From Streptomyces sp. Je 1-332 (GTDB taxonomy: Bacteria > Actinomycetota > Actinomycetes > Streptomycetales > Streptomycetaceae), in NCBI RefSeq assembly GCF_040730185.1, contig NZ_CP160402.1:5208001-5272000 (forward strand): DNA of 64,000 bases, read 5' to 3'. The notes beneath the pieces are model-generated. The model saw only the letters and a program-made list of their open reading frames with translations. It did no database searches and was not told the DNA's origin. The first letter of the stretch is position 1. Each line of letters starts with the position of its first letter. This document shows positions 1 to 12,000 of the stretch, in pieces. The position numbers were made by a program, and so were the translations under genes.

Positions 1-1072
1 TCTTGGCGATGCCGCCGCCCAGGCTCTTCGCCAGGGTGTAGTAGTCGCCGCGCAGGCCGAGGGCGCTGCTGGCGAGGAAGTCGCCGGTGCGGCCCATGCC
101 ACTTTGGATCTCGTCGATGATGACGGGACAGTCGATCTCCGCGCAGACCCGCTGGATCTCCTCGGCGAACTCCTTGGACAGCTCCCGGATGCCGCCTTCG
201 CCCTGGATGGGCTCCACCATGAACGCGCAGAACACCGGAGTGTCCTGAGCGGTCACCTTGACCAGGCCGTCCTCGACGGTGAGGCCGAGCAGCGTCGACC
301 GCTCCTCGTCGACGATCCGCCGCAGGGCGCCGGGCTGGTCCACGGGGACGAACCTGGCCTGGGTGGCGAGTGCCTTGAACGGGGCCCGGTAACCCTCGTT
401 GTGGGTGAGCTGGACGCTGCCCACCAGCTTCCCGTGGAACGAGCCCTCCGGGGACAGCAGGACGGGGGGCCTCGCGGCCTGCACCGCGTTGAGCCGGGTG
501 AGCGCGTCGACGAGCTCTTCCAAGGCCGCGGGGCTCGAGGCCTGCGGGGTGAGACCGAGCTGCTCGAAGACGGCGGGCGGCACCGTCGCCAGGTCGCTGC
601 GGACGGCGGAGCGCACTGGCTCGAGGTCCGTGCCGATCTTCTCGAGTACCGCCTGGAGCCGCAGCACGCGATCGAGCTCGGCATGCTTGACGGCCGCCTC
701 GTTGGCCTCGGCGCCCGAGTTGGCGAAAATGGCCAAGTAGGGTTCTTCGTCGCCCACTTCACGCTGGATGACGCGGTTCAGGGCGAGCGCGAGACGGTTG
801 GCCTCGGGGTGCAGCGAGAACTGGGCGTGCACCGGGACCCTGGCGTCGAGCAGCGACTTCGCATACGCCGTGAGGGCCGGGTGGTTGTGGCCGAGCAGCA
901 GCGACCCGTAGCCGCCGGCATAGTCGACCACGGGAATCTCCCGGCCGTCCGCGCCACGCATGAAGAGCGTGTTTCCCTCGCCCCTGATGTATTCGACGTC
1001 GAGGCCCGCGGAGGCGAGGACGCTGCCGAGGAAGGGTTCGGCCAATTGCGGCTGGTCAAGTATGGAATTCAT
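1..1072 (-). CDS. class III PLP aminotransferase (partial, C-terminus beyond left edge)
   Basis: Read on the reverse strand from ATG at 1072, about 357 codons are present before the window edge. The protein has the class III (ornithine/acetylornithine/GABA type) pattern: an early aromatic-glycine stretch DYAGGYGSLLLGHNHP, the cofactor-phosphate region FANSGAEANEAAVKHAE, the segment EPIQGEGG, the IDEIQSGMGRTG motif whose Asp contacts the pyridine nitrogen, and LAKSLGGGIAK, whose first Lys is the expected Schiff-base residue. An insertion of about 60 residues follows the phosphate region. The nearby PKS ends in a reductase that should release an aldehyde, so the inferred job is transamination of that aldehyde to a primary amine, as CpkG does for coelimycin. 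It is divergent from the flavin reductase gene. Family assignment is firm; substrate is inferred. Confidence 0.9.
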   Translation of the reverse strand, partial: MNSILDQPQLAEPFLGSVLASAGLDVEYIRGEGNTLFMRGADGREIPVVDYAGGYGSLLLGHNHPALTAYAKSLLDARVPVHAQFSLHPEANRLALALNRVIQREVGDEEPYLAIFANSGAEANEAAVKHAELDRVLRLQAVLEKIGTDLEPVRSAVRSDLATVPPAVFEQLGLTPQASSPAALEELVDALTRLNAVQAARPPVLLSPEGSFHGKLVGSVQLTHNEGYRAPFKALATQARFVPVDQPGALRRIVDEERSTLLGLTVEDGLVKVTAQDTPVFCAFMVEPIQGEGGIRELSKEFAEEIQRVCAEIDCPVIIDEIQSGMGRTGDFLASSALGLRGDYYTLAKSLGGGIAK

Positions 1073-1246
1073 GGGGTCAATGTGGCCGAGCGACTGCCAG
1101 CCGGAGTCCACCAGTTGGTCATCGGGCCGTCAGCGGATGCAAGATCTGTCGGTTACTCGGCGATGAATTGGCGGAAAGTGGCGATCGGCTAGCTTCACAT
1201 CGACTGAGGCCTTGACGTTCATGCCGTTGAATCCGAAGAAGGTGCA
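1073..1246. promoter_or_regulatory. divergent intergenic region, aminotransferase / flavin reductase
   Basis: These 174 bases separate two divergently transcribed genes and must hold both promoters. No convincing -35/-10 pair or long inverted repeat was seen. The flavin reductase has a purine-rich AAGAAGG just before its ATG. Confidence 0.4.
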
Positions 1247-1795
1247 ATGACCTCTGTATCCGCCGCCTATGAACCCGCGGTCTCGCGCACCGGCAGTCCT
1301 GTTGCTGGTGCGCCGGCCTCCCTGCGGAACGTGATGTCCCAGTTCGCAACTGGAGTCGTCGTACTGACAGTTGGGGGCGGACGGCCCCATGCGATGACCG
1401 CGAATGCCTTCAGCTCCGTGTCGTTGGCGACGCCGAGCGTGCTGTGCTCCGTGGCCCACAGCGCCGTCATGCACGACGTCCTGGAGGGTGGCGGGAAATT
1501 CGGCGTCTCCGTCCTCAGTGCCGAACAGGAGTATCTCGCACGGCACTTCGCCAACAAGGAACGCGAACTCGGAGCCGCCCAGTTCGAAGGCGTCGACTGC
1601 TTTGCCGGGCTGCACACCGACGCTCCACTGCTTCGCGGGGCGCTGGCCTGGATGGAGTGCGAGCTGGAAGCAGCCCACTCCTCGGGTGACCACACCATAT
1701 TCATCGGGTCCGTCCTGGAGAGCAGGGTCGGGGACGGGCACCAGGGATTGCTCTTCTTCGACGGGAAATTCGGTCGGGCGAGCAGGGTTGCTTGA
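1247..1795 (+). CDS. flavin reductase (FMN-binding split-barrel family)
   Basis: This 182-residue protein has the layout of small flavin reductases that supply reduced FMN or FAD to two-component monooxygenases: an N-terminal LRNVMSQFATGVVVLT, the flavin-phosphate loop MTANAFSSVSLATPSVLCSV, then FGVSVLSAEQE and a C-terminal FFDGKFGRA. ATG at 1247 follows AAGAAGG at a normal distance. The gene heads the rightward transcription unit and is followed by a SnoaL-like gene. No oxygenase partner lies nearby in the window; one may sit beyond the left edge. The inferred role is reduced-flavin supply for oxidative tailoring of the polyketide. It could instead serve an unrelated oxygenase elsewhere. Confidence 0.85.
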   Translation: MTSVSAAYEPAVSRTGSPVAGAPASLRNVMSQFATGVVVLTVGGGRPHAMTANAFSSVSLATPSVLCSVAHSAVMHDVLEGGGKFGVSVLSAEQEYLARHFANKERELGAAQFEGVDCFAGLHTDAPLLRGALAWMECELEAAHSSGDHTIFIGSVLESRVGDGHQGLLFFDGKFGRASRVA

Positions 1796-1898
1796 CCGGC
1801 GATTACCGGGCGAACACCGTCCGAATGCTGCACTGAGAAGGAGCCCGCTGCCATCCGGCGTGTGGTGCGAACAACAACAGAGAAGAGGGCCGGTCGGC

Positions 1899-2303
1899 AT
1901 GACTGCTGCAACCGATCTGTACAACCTGGAACTGACGGATGACCCGGACGTGCAGAACGACGTCTTCCTCAGGATATTCAACTCGGGTGACGGAAACGCC
2001 TTCGACCGCCTGTACCGCGACGACGCCATTTCCAACCTCTCGGGTCAGCCGTTGACCGGCGCCGAGCGGACCGCGGCCATCGTCGAGATGCTCGCCAAGG
2101 GCCCCACGCTGAACTCCAAGGTGAAGCACTCCTACACCGCCGGCGATGTCACGCTGATCGTGGTCGACTTCGAGCTCGGTCTGCCCGGTGAGAACGGGGA
2201 ACTCATCCCGGTCAAGGGTTCGTGCACCGATGTCATCCGTCGTGTCGACGGCGACAAGTGGCTGATGGCCGTTGACCGTCCGGTCGCGGACATCACCGTC
2301 TGA
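1899..2303 (+). CDS. SnoaL-like / NTF2-fold protein 1
   Basis: This 134-residue protein starts at ATG 1899, preceded by GAAGAGG about 10 bases upstream. It reads as an NTF2-like (SnoaL, ketosteroid-isomerase-like) cone: an N-terminal helix VFLRIFNSGDGNAFDRLY, the DDAISNLSGQPLTGAE strand-loop, and the paired strands VTLIVVDFELGL and CTDVIRRVDGDKWLMAVDRP. There is no signal peptide. Enzymes of this fold in polyketide pathways act as cyclases, isomerases, hydroxylases or epoxide hydrolases, and the fold alone does not distinguish them. The PKS genes lie just downstream, and a second SnoaL-like gene sits between it and them on the opposite strand. A role in ring formation or double-bond positioning on the amino-polyketide is inferred. 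Confidence 0.75.
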   Translation: MTAATDLYNLELTDDPDVQNDVFLRIFNSGDGNAFDRLYRDDAISNLSGQPLTGAERTAAIVEMLAKGPTLNSKVKHSYTAGDVTLIVVDFELGLPGENGELIPVKGSCTDVIRRVDGDKWLMAVDRPVADITV

Positions 2304-2309
2304 GCCGTT

Positions 2310-2370
2310 CCGGCGAACGAAAGAAGCGCACGATCCGGAGCTTGTGGATCGTGCGCTTCTTTCGTGCCGG
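2310..2370. terminator. bidirectional hairpin between convergent SnoaL-like genes
   Basis: A 19-base perfect stem (2318-2336 pairing with 2346-2364, loop 2337-2345) is extended by an outer GC clamp. The arms begin CGAAAGAAGCGC and end GCGCTTCTTTCG, so each strand has a U-rich or A-rich side. It lies between the two convergent stop codons. Confidence 0.85.
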
Positions 2371-2382
2371 CGTATCCGAGCC

Positions 2383-2799
2383 TCACGCGGCGGCGGGGGG
2401 CTCCTCGCCGAACGGGTCGTCGATGGCGTACAGCCAGGCGCCGCCGTCCTCGGTGCGACGCAGTACGTCGAGGCCGACGCCCACGAGCTGCTCGCGGCCG
2501 CCCTTCCCGTCGTCGACCTGCATGGTCCAGTCGACCACGAGGAGCGCGGTGTCGCCCGTCACGTAGGCCTCACGCACGTCGGCGGCTATCTGAGGCCGCG
2601 CGGTGGCGAAGAACTCCTTGACGGAGTCGCGGCGCGCCTGGCCGCTGACCGGCTTGCCCCGCTCCCACACGGCGACGGCCTCGTCGGTGTAGAGCGCGTT
2701 GACGGCGTCGGCGTCGTTGGCGTTGAAGGCGGCGACATAGCTCTCGAGGTGCTTCTCGATATCGCCGGGCAGCTCGGCGCCCTTGGTGGTCTTGCCCAT
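2383..2799 (-). CDS. SnoaL-like / NTF2-fold protein 2
   Basis: This 138-residue protein starts at ATG 2799, with GGAGGG seven bases upstream. It has the same NTF2-like architecture as the gene at 1899: helix LESYVAAFNANDADAVNALY, then TDEAVAVWERGKPVSGQA, a central helix with SVKEFFATARPQIAADVRE, and closing strands DTALLVVDWTMQVD and LDVLRRTEDGGAWLYAIDDP. The paired occurrence suggests divergence of a duplicated function, although overall identity between the two looks low. It is convergent with SnoaL-like protein 1 and divergent from the first PKS gene, so it shares the PKS promoter region. The role is inferred to be tailoring or cyclisation of the polyketide. Confidence 0.75.
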   Translation of the reverse strand: MGKTTKGAELPGDIEKHLESYVAAFNANDADAVNALYTDEAVAVWERGKPVSGQARRDSVKEFFATARPQIAADVREAYVTGDTALLVVDWTMQVDDGKGGREQLVGVGLDVLRRTEDGGAWLYAIDDPFGEEPPAAA

Positions 2800-3040
2800 T
2801 GAATACCCTCCGGTTTTCTGCGGATTTGAATTGGTGAGCCCATGAGGAAGGTATCCCGGGGTGGACACTGCAAGCCCATCGATGGGTAACGCCCCGCAGC
2901 GCACACCCTGTTGACCGCAATTACCGGGCCGTGATCACACGTTGGCAGTCGGATACCGGGGCGTCTGTACGGTCGAATTCGGAATACCCAGCCAACTCTC
3001 TTGGAGCATGGCGACGCATTCAGGGAAAGGGCACCCGGAA
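2800..3040. promoter_or_regulatory. divergent promoter region of the PKS operon
   Basis: About 240 bases separate SnoaL-like protein 2 from the first PKS gene. It contains a TTGACC element at 2911-2916 without a clear -10 partner. The GTG at 3041 is preceded by GGGAAAGG at 3023-3030. No operator-like long palindrome was recognised. Confidence 0.45.
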
Positions 3041-6000
3041 GTGACGACGACCGAGCAGGACACCAGGGCATTCAGCGGACCCGGAGCGCAGAACGAGCCG
3101 ATCGCCGTGGTCGGCATGGCGTGCCGGCTCCCCGGCGCGCCCGGCCCCGCCGACTTCTGGGAGCTCCTGACCAGCGGCACCAGCGCCGTCGGAGAGGTGC
3201 CGGCGGATCGTCTGAGCAACGGTGTGCCCGTGGCCGTCGAGCGCGGCGGATTCCTGGACACGGTGGGTGACTTCGACGCACCGTTCTTCAACGTCTCGCC
3301 CCGCGAGGCCGCGGCGATGGACCCCCAGCAGCGGATCGTCCTCGAGCTGGCCTGGGAGGCACTGGAGGACGCCGGGATCGTCCCGGCCACCCTGCGCGGC
3401 AGCCGCACCTCCGTGTTCGTCGGCACCCTGCGCGACGACTACACCAACCTGGTGTACCAGCACGGCACCGACGCGATCACCCAGCACACCATGACCGGCG
3501 TGAACCGCGGCGTCATCGCCAACCGGGTCTCGTACCACCTGGGTCTGAACGGTCCCAGCCTCACCGTCGACGCAGCCCAGTCGTCGTCGCTCGTCGCCGT
3601 CCACCTCGCCTGCGAAAGCCTGAGGCACGGGGAGTCCACGACCGCCGTCGCGGCTGGTGTGAACCTCAACCTGCTGGCCGAGAACGTGACGACCGAGTCG
3701 CGGTTCGGTGCCCTGTCACCGGACGGCACCACCTACGCGTTCGACGCCCGCGCCAACGGCTTCGTGCCTGGCGAGGGCGGCGGAGTCGTGATTCTCAAGC
3801 CGCTGGCCCGGGCACTCTCGGACGGCGACCGCGTATACGGCGTGATCCAGGGCAGCGCGGTCAACAACGACGGCGCCACCGACGGGCTCACCGTGCCGAG
3901 CGAGGACGCACAGCAGGCGGTGCTCCGGGAGGCGTACGAGCGTGCGGGCATCGACGCCGACGAGGTGCAGTACGTCGAACTGCACGGCACCGGCACCCCG
4001 GTCGGCGACCCGATCGAGGCAGCGGCCCTCGGCGCCGCCCTCGGTACCGGCCGGGCGGCGAACGCCCCGCTGCGCGTCGGCTCCGTCAAGACCAACATCG
4101 GGCACCTCGAAGGCGCGGCCGGTATCGCCGGCCTGATCAAGACCCTGCTGAGCATCCACCACCGCCGACTGCCCGCGAGCCTCAACTTCGAGACCCCCAA
4201 CCCCCGTATCGCACTGGCCGAGCTGGGCCTTTCCGTGCAGCGGGAGCTCACGGCCTGGCCGAGCGAGGAGAGGCCGCTCGTGGCCGGTGTCAGCTCCTTC
4301 GGCATGGGCGGCACCAACTGCCATGTCGTGCTGTCCGAGGCGCCATCCGCCGACGGCCCCACCGCCGGCTCCGTCGCGACTCCCGGGGTGGCATCGCCGC
4401 TGCTGCCGTGGGTCGTCTCCGGTCGTACCGAAGACGCCCTGCGTGACCAGGCGCGGCGTCTCGGCGAGTTCGCCGCCGCCCGTCCGGGGCAGTCGCCCCG
4501 CGACACCGGCCTGGCCCTGGTCTCCAGCCGTACGCTCTTCGACCGGCGTGCGGTCGTCGTGGCCGCGGACCGCGACGGTCTGCTCGGTGGTCTGCAGGCG
4601 CTGGCCGCGGGCACCCCCGCCGCCGGTCTGGTCACCGACGAGGTGCAGGCCGGCGGCCTCGGTGTCCTCTTCACCGGCCAGGGGGCCCAGCGCGCCGGGA
4701 TGGGCCGCGAACTGTACGAGACCTACCCGGTGTTCGCCGCCGCCTTCGACGCGGTGGCCGCCGAGCTCGACCCGCTGCTCGACCGGCCGCTCGCCGAGGT
4801 GATAGCCGAGGGCGGCCCCGAGCTCGACCGCACCGGCTACACCCAGCCCGCACTGTTCGCCGTGGAGGTCGCGCTCTTCCGGCTCGTCGAGTCCTGGGGC
4901 GTGCGACCGGACTTCCTGGCCGGGCACTCGATCGGAGAGCTCGCCGCCGCGCACGCCGCCGGCGTGCTGTCCCTGCCGGACGCGGCCCGTCTGGTGGGCG
5001 CCCGCGCCCGGCTCATGCAGGCCCTGCCCGAGGGCGGCGCCATGATCGCGGTGCAGGCCTCGGAGGACGAGGTGCTGCCGCTGCTCGAAGGCCGCGGTGA
5101 CCGGTTGGCCATTGCTGCCGTGAACGGCCCCGACTCGGTGGTGATCTCCGGCGACGAGCAAGCGGCCCTCGAAGTGGCGGGAGAACTCCGGGAGTCAGGC
5201 CGCAAGATCAAGCGGCTCGACGTCAGTCACGCCTTCCACTCGCCGCTCATGGACGCGATGCTCGAGGAGTTCCGCGCGGTCGCGCAGACGCTCGACTACC
5301 GCGCGCCGTCCATCCCGGTCGTCTCCGGCGTCACCGGGGAGCGCGCCACCACGGAGCAGCTGACCTCGCCCGACTACTGGGTCGACCAGGTCCGCCGGCC
5401 GGTGCGCTTCCTGGACACCGTGCGCACCCTCGAGGCCGGTGGCGCCGGCACGTTCGTCGAGCTGGGCCCGGACGGCGTGCTGTCGGCCCTCGCCGCCGAC
5501 TCGCTGACCGACTCCGAGGCGGTCGTGGCCGTCGCTGCCCTGCGCGCGGGCCGGCCGGAGGTGCAGAGCCTGTTGGCCGCCGTCTCCGCCGCCTTCGTGC
5601 GCGGGGCCGACGTCGACTGGCTCGCCGTGTACGGGGACGGGGCGGACCCGGACGGATCCCGGGCCCGCCGCGGTGAGCTGCCCACCTACGCTTTCCAGCG
5701 ACGGCGGTACTGGTTCGACGCCGCCGCGGACCGTGCCCCTCGGGCGCTGCCGTCCCTCGACGCACCGGCCGCCGGTTCCGACGAGCGGTCGCCCGCTCCA
5801 CGAGGCCGGCTCGGCCGGCGTATCGCCGGTCTGTCCGAAGCCGAACGCGCCCGGGTCGTCGTCGATTTGACGAACAGCCACATCGCCGCCGTACTCGAAT
5901 ACGCGTCAGATGAACGGGTGCCTCCGCACACCCCGTTCAGGGAGCTGGGCTTCAGCTCCCTGATGTCCACCGAACTGCGCGGCGCCCTCGCCAAGACCAC

Positions 6001-9000
6001 GGGTCTGCGCCTGCCCACCGGTCTGCTCTTCGACCACCCGACGCCCGCGGACCTGGCCTCGTTCCTGGAGGCCGAACTGCTCGGCGTGGCCGGGGAGGAC
6101 GCCGAAGAGACCGCGGCCACTGCCCACGACGAGCCGATCGCCATCGTCGGCATGGCCTGCCGCTATCCGGGCGGCATCTCCTCGCCCGAGCAGCTGTGGC
6201 GGCTCGTGGCCGAGGGCGGCGATGCCGTCTCCGGCTTCCCCGTCCACCGCGGCTGGCCCGAGGACCTCTACGACGCCGACCCCGACCGTCCGGGCAAGAG
6301 CGCGGTCAGGCAGGGCGGATTCCTGCACGAGGCGGGCGAGTTCGACGCCGCCTTCTTCGGTATCTCGCCGCGCGAGGCACTCGCCATGGACCCGCAGCAG
6401 CGCCTGCTGCTCGAGACCGCATGGGAGGCCGTCGAACGTGCGGGCATGGATCCGGCCGCGCTCAAGGGCACCCGCACCGGAGTCTTTGTCGGCGCGACCG
6501 CTCTGGAGTACGGGCCGCGCATGGACGACGCGCCCGAAGCGGTCCAGGGCAGTCTCCTGACCGGCTCCACCCCCAGCGTCATGTCGGGCCGCATCGCCTA
6601 TCAGCTGGGCCTGATCGGACCCGCCGTAACGACCGACACCGCCTGCTCCTCGTCGCTGGTCGCGCTGCACCTGGCGATACGTTCGCTGCTCTCGGGCGAG
6701 ACCAATCTCGCCCTCGCCGGCGGTGCCACCGTCATGTCGTCGCCCGGCATGTTCGTGGAGTTCTCCCGCCAGCGGGGTCTGTCCGCGGACGGCCGCTGCA
6801 AGTCCTTCGCAGCGTCCGCCGACGGTACCGGCTGGGGCGAGGGCGTCGGCCTGCTCCTCGTTGAGCGGCTCTCGGACGCTCGGCGTAATGGTCACAACAT
6901 TCTTGCTGTGGTGCGTGGTTCGGCGGTCAATCAGGATGGTGCGTCCAATGGGTTGACTGCTCCGAATGGTCCGTCGCAGGAGCGGGTGATCCGCCAGGCC
7001 CTCGCCAACGCCGGACTCACCACGGCCGATGTGGATGCCGTCGAGGCGCACGGCACGGGTACGACCTTGGGTGACCCGATCGAGGCGCAGGCTCTGCTGG
7101 CGACGTACGGTCAGGACCGGCCTGAGGACCGTCCGCTGTATCTGGGTTCGCTGAAGTCGAACATCGGGCATGCGCAGGCGGCTGCCGGTGTCGGTGGGGT
7201 CATCAAGATGGTGCAGGCGATGCAGCATGGCGTGCTGCCCAGGACGCTGCACGTGGATGAACCGTCGCAGCACATCGACTGGGCGGCGGGCGGCCTGGAG
7301 CTGCTCACCGAGGCCCGCGACTGGCCCGAGGCGGACCGTCCGCGCCGTGCGGGAGTCTCCTCCTTCGGCATCAGCGGCACCAACGCCCACGTCGTCATCG
7401 AGCAGGCCCCGGACCGCGTGCCGGCCGAGCGCACCCTGCCGAACGGGGCAGCCCCGCGGGTGCCCGCCCCGTGGGTGCTCTCCGCCCGCACCGATGCGGC
7501 CCTGCGCGCCCAGGCGGGCCGGCTCAAGGAGTACGCCGAGACCGCCGTCGACACCGCTGGACAGGCCGCCGACGTCGGACTGGCGCTCGCCACCACCCGT
7601 ACCGCCTTCGAGCGACGCGCCGTGGTCCTCGGGTCGTCGCCGGCCGAGTTCCTCGCCGGCCTCGACGCACTCGCCGCGGGCACGGCCGCCGCCAACGTGC
7701 ACCTGGGCAGCGCGGCCGCGACGGGCCGCACCGCCTTCCTCTTCACCGGGCAGGGTGCCCAACGTGCGGGTATGGGGCGTGAGCTGTACGCCGCCCACCC
7801 GGTGTTCGCCGCCGCGCTCGACGAGGTCATGGCGGCCTTCGACGGGCTCTTGGACATCCCCCTGCGCGAGGTGGTGTTCGCTCCTGAGGGCAGCGACAAG
7901 GCGGCGCTGCTCGACCTCACCACGTACACCCAGCCCGCCCTCTTCGCCATCGAGACCGCGCTGTTCCGGCTCCTCGAGCACCACGGCATGGTCCCCGACC
8001 TGCTGGCTGGGCACTCCATCGGCGAGCTCGCGGCCGCCCACGCGGCGGACGTGCTCTCGCTGCCCGACGCCGCCCGGCTGGTCGCGGCCCGCGGTCGGCT
8101 CATGCAGTCGGCGCCCGCCGGCGGTGCCATGGTCGCGATCGAGGCCGAGGAGGCCGAGATCGCGAAGTCGATCGCCGGGCGCGAGACGACCGTCTCGATC
8201 GCCGCGGTCAACGGCGCGCGCTCCGTGGTGATCTCGGGCGACGAGACCGCGGTCCTGGAGATCGCGGAGGGCTGGCAGGGACAGGGCCGGCGCACGCACC
8301 GTCTCACGGTGAGCCACGCCTTCCACTCGCCGCACATGGACGGCATCCTCGACGCCTTCCACGAGGTGGCGGCCGGAGTCGAGTTCAAGGCCCCACGTAT
8401 CCCCGTGATCTCCACGGTGACCGGGAAACAGGCGGGCACCGAACAGCTCACCTCGCCCGACTACTGGACCCGGCAGATCCGGGAGGCAGTGCGCTTCGCG
8501 GACGCCGCCGGGGAACTGGCCGCCCAGGGCGCCACCGTCCTGGTCGAGGTCGGCCCGGACGCCGTGCTGACCGCGCTGGCCGGCCGAGCCCTGGAAGACA
8601 CCGCCGTCACGGCGGTCGCGCTGCTGCGCACGGGCCGCCCGGAGGTGGAGACGCTCTGCGTGGGCATCGCCCTGGCGCACGCCCACGGGGCAGCGCTGCG
8701 GGCGGGGTCCTTCTTCCCCGGCGCGGAGCCGGTCGGGCTGCCCACCTACGCCTTCCAGCGGGAACACTTCTGGCTGATGCCGGAGGCGCGCACCGACGCG
8801 CGCAGCCTCGGCCTCGACGCCGCCGGACACCCGCTCCTGATCGCCTCCGTGGAGTTCGCGGACCGCGAGGACACCCTGTTCATCTCCCGCGTCTCCCGCT
8901 CCGGACACGCCTGGCTCGCCGACCACACCATCGTCGGCAATGTGATCGTCCCGGCCACCGGGTTCCTGGAACTCGCCCTGGCCGCAGGCGACCTTGTCGG

Positions 9001-12000
9001 TGCTCCGCAGGTGTGGGAGCTGACCCTGGAGGCGCCGCTGCCGATGCCGCCGGGTGAGCCCGTGCGGCTGCAGGTGGCGGTCGCCGCCCCTGACTCCGCG
9101 GGACACCGCCCGTTCACCGTCCACGCCCGCCCGGACGGCGCCGTCGGGGGCACGACGCAGTGGACCCGCCACGCCACCGGCGTGCTGGCACCGAACGAGC
9201 CGGTGCCACCCGTGACTTCACCCGACTTCACCCAGTGGCCGCCGGCCGATGCGGTGGCGGAGCCCCTGGACGGCGTGTACGAACGGCTCGACGCGCTCGG
9301 CTACACCTACGGCCCCGGTTTCCAGGGCCTGCGCGCGCTCTGGCGGCGCGGCGATGACGTCTTCGCCGAAGTCCGGCTGCCCGAGGCGCTGCACGACCAC
9401 GCCGGGCGCTACGGCATCCACCCCGCGCTCCTCGACTCGGTGCTGCATCCGCTGGTGCTCGATGCGGCCGTCGAGGGCGAGGAGGACCGCATCCGGCTGC
9501 CCTTCAGCTGGTCCGGCACCGTGCTGCACACGGTGGGGGCCACCGAGCTGCGCGTCCGCATCTCACCCACCGGCACCGACACGTTCCTGCTGAGCATGGC
9601 CGACGGGACCGGGGCGCCCGTCGCCGAAGTGGCGTCACTCGCCCTGCGCCCGGTCGCCAAGGACCGCCTCGCGGTGGCGGCCCCCGCCGCGGCGGACGCG
9701 CTGTTCGGCGTGGAGTGGACCGCACTGCCCGCACCCGCGGCGGATACGTCACTGACCTGGGCCGAGGTGGGAACCGGCCGGATCGCGGACGTGGCGGAGG
9801 CCGACATCGTCGTCGTGCGGATCACCCACGGCGCCGAAGCGGCCGCAGCGCCGCACGACGCTGCCCACGAGGTGCTCCGGCACATCCAGGAGTGGGTGGC
9901 CGATGAGCGGTTCACCGACGCACGGCTCGTCGTGGTCACCAGGGGCGCCGTCGCCACCCGCCCCGACGAGGAAGTCTCCCTCGCCGCGGCCACCGTGCCG
10001 GGGCTCGTCCGCTCGGCGCAGGCCGAGCACCCGGGCCGCCTGGTGCTCGTCGACGTCGACTCCGACGCTCCGCTCGGGTCCGGGGACCTGGCGGATCCGC
10101 TGTCCGCCGCGCTGGCCCTGGACGAACCCCAACTGGCCCTGCGCGAAGGCAAGGTGTACGCGCCGAGGCTCGCTCGGCGCGCCCCCTTCGCTCAGGCGCC
10201 CGCCAAGGCCCTCGACCCGGCGGGCACCGTCCTGATCACCGGTGGTACCGGCGGTCTCGGGGCCCTGTTCGCCCGACACCTGGTGACCGAGTACGGCGTA
10301 CGGCATCTGCTCCTGAGCAGCAGGCGCGGGCCTGCCGCGCCGGGAGCGGCCGAGCTGGAAGCCGAACTGGCCGCTCTGGGCGCCAGGGTGACGGTGGCCG
10401 CCGCCGACGCCGCCGACCGCGAGGCGCTGTCGGAGCTGCTCGACGCGATCCCCGGCGAGCACCCCCTGACCGCCGTCGTGCACACCGCGGGTGTCCTCGA
10501 CGACGCGACCGTCGAATCGCTGACCGAGGACCGGCTGGACGCCGTACTGCGTCCAAAGGTCGACGCGGCCTGGCATCTGCACGAGCTCACCAAGGGCCTG
10601 GAGCTCTCGGCCTTCGTCCTGTTCTCCTCGGTGTCCGGCATCACGGGCACCGCGGGACAGGCCAACTACGCGGCAGCCAACACCTACTTGGACGCCCTGG
10701 CCCAACACCGCCACGTCCAGGGGCTGCCCGCTCTCTCGCTGGCCTGGGGCCTGTGGGACGCCACGCACGGGATGGGCGCGGGCCTCACCGAGGCCGATCT
10801 CACCCGGTGGGCGCGGGCCGGGATGATCCCGCTGGGACCCGAGCAGGGCCTGGCCCTCTTCGACGCGGCCCTCGCCGGTGAGTCGGCACTACAGGTTCCC
10901 GTACGGCTGGCACTGACCGCGCTCGGCGAGGGGAACACGCCGGTTCCCGCCCTGTACCGGGGCCTGGTGCGAACCAAGGCGCGCCGTGCCGCGCAGGCCG
11001 GAACGGGCGTTGGGGACCAGTCCGGAGCGCTGCGGCAGATCGTCGGGCTCCCCGAGGCCAAGCAGAAGGACGCCGTCCTCGACCTGGTGCGCTCCGCCGT
11101 CGCGGGTGTGCTCGGTCACGCAGGGGCGAAGGCGGTCGATCCCGACCGGGCGTTCAACGAGATCGGCTTCGACTCGATGGCGGCTGTGGACCTGCGCAAC
11201 CGCCTCAGTGCGACCACCGGCCACAGACTGCCGGCCACCGTGGTGTTCGACCATCCGACCCCGGACGCGCTCGCGGCGTATCTGCTCTCCCGCGTCCTCG
11301 AGGAGAAGACACCTGCCGCCGTCACCAAGGCGCAGGGCGGGGCGAGTGGAGTGCACGATCCGATCGCGATCGTCGGCATGGCCTGCCGTTTCCCCGGCGG
11401 GGTGGCGTCACCCCAGGATCTGTGGCGGCTCGTGTCGGAGGGCACCGATGCCGTGAGCGGGTTCCCGGTCAACCGTGGCTGGGACCTGGAGGGCCTCTAC
11501 GACCCCGACCCCGACCGGACCGGGACGTCCTACGCCCGCGAGGGCGGCTTCCTGCACGAGGCGGACCTGTTCGACCGGGAGTTCTTCGGGATGTCGCCAC
11601 GTGAGGCGACCGCCACCGACCCGCAGCAGCGCCTGCTGCTCGAGACCGCGTGGGAGGCCTTCGAGAGCGCGGGCATCGACCCGGCACAGGTGCGCGGCAG
11701 CAACACGGGCGTCTTCACGGGCGCCATGTACGACGACTACGCGTCCAGGCTCGCCTTCTCCCCGGAGGAGTTCGAGGGCTTCCTGCTCGCGGGCAACCTC
11801 TCCAGCGTCCTGTCCGGCCGGCTCTCCTACACCTACGGCCTCGAAGGCCCCGCCGTCACCGTCGACACCGCCTGCTCGTCGTCCCTGGTGTCCCTGCACA
11901 TGGCCGCGAACGCGCTGCGCACCGGTGAGTGCGACCTGGCCCTCGCCGGCGGTGTCACCGTGATGAACAGCCCCAACACCTTCGTGGAGTTCTCCCGTCA

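Noticed and set aside
104..1192. Forward open frame of 362 codons at the left edge
   Set aside because: It runs opposite a class III aminotransferase with clear motifs and has no family resemblance.
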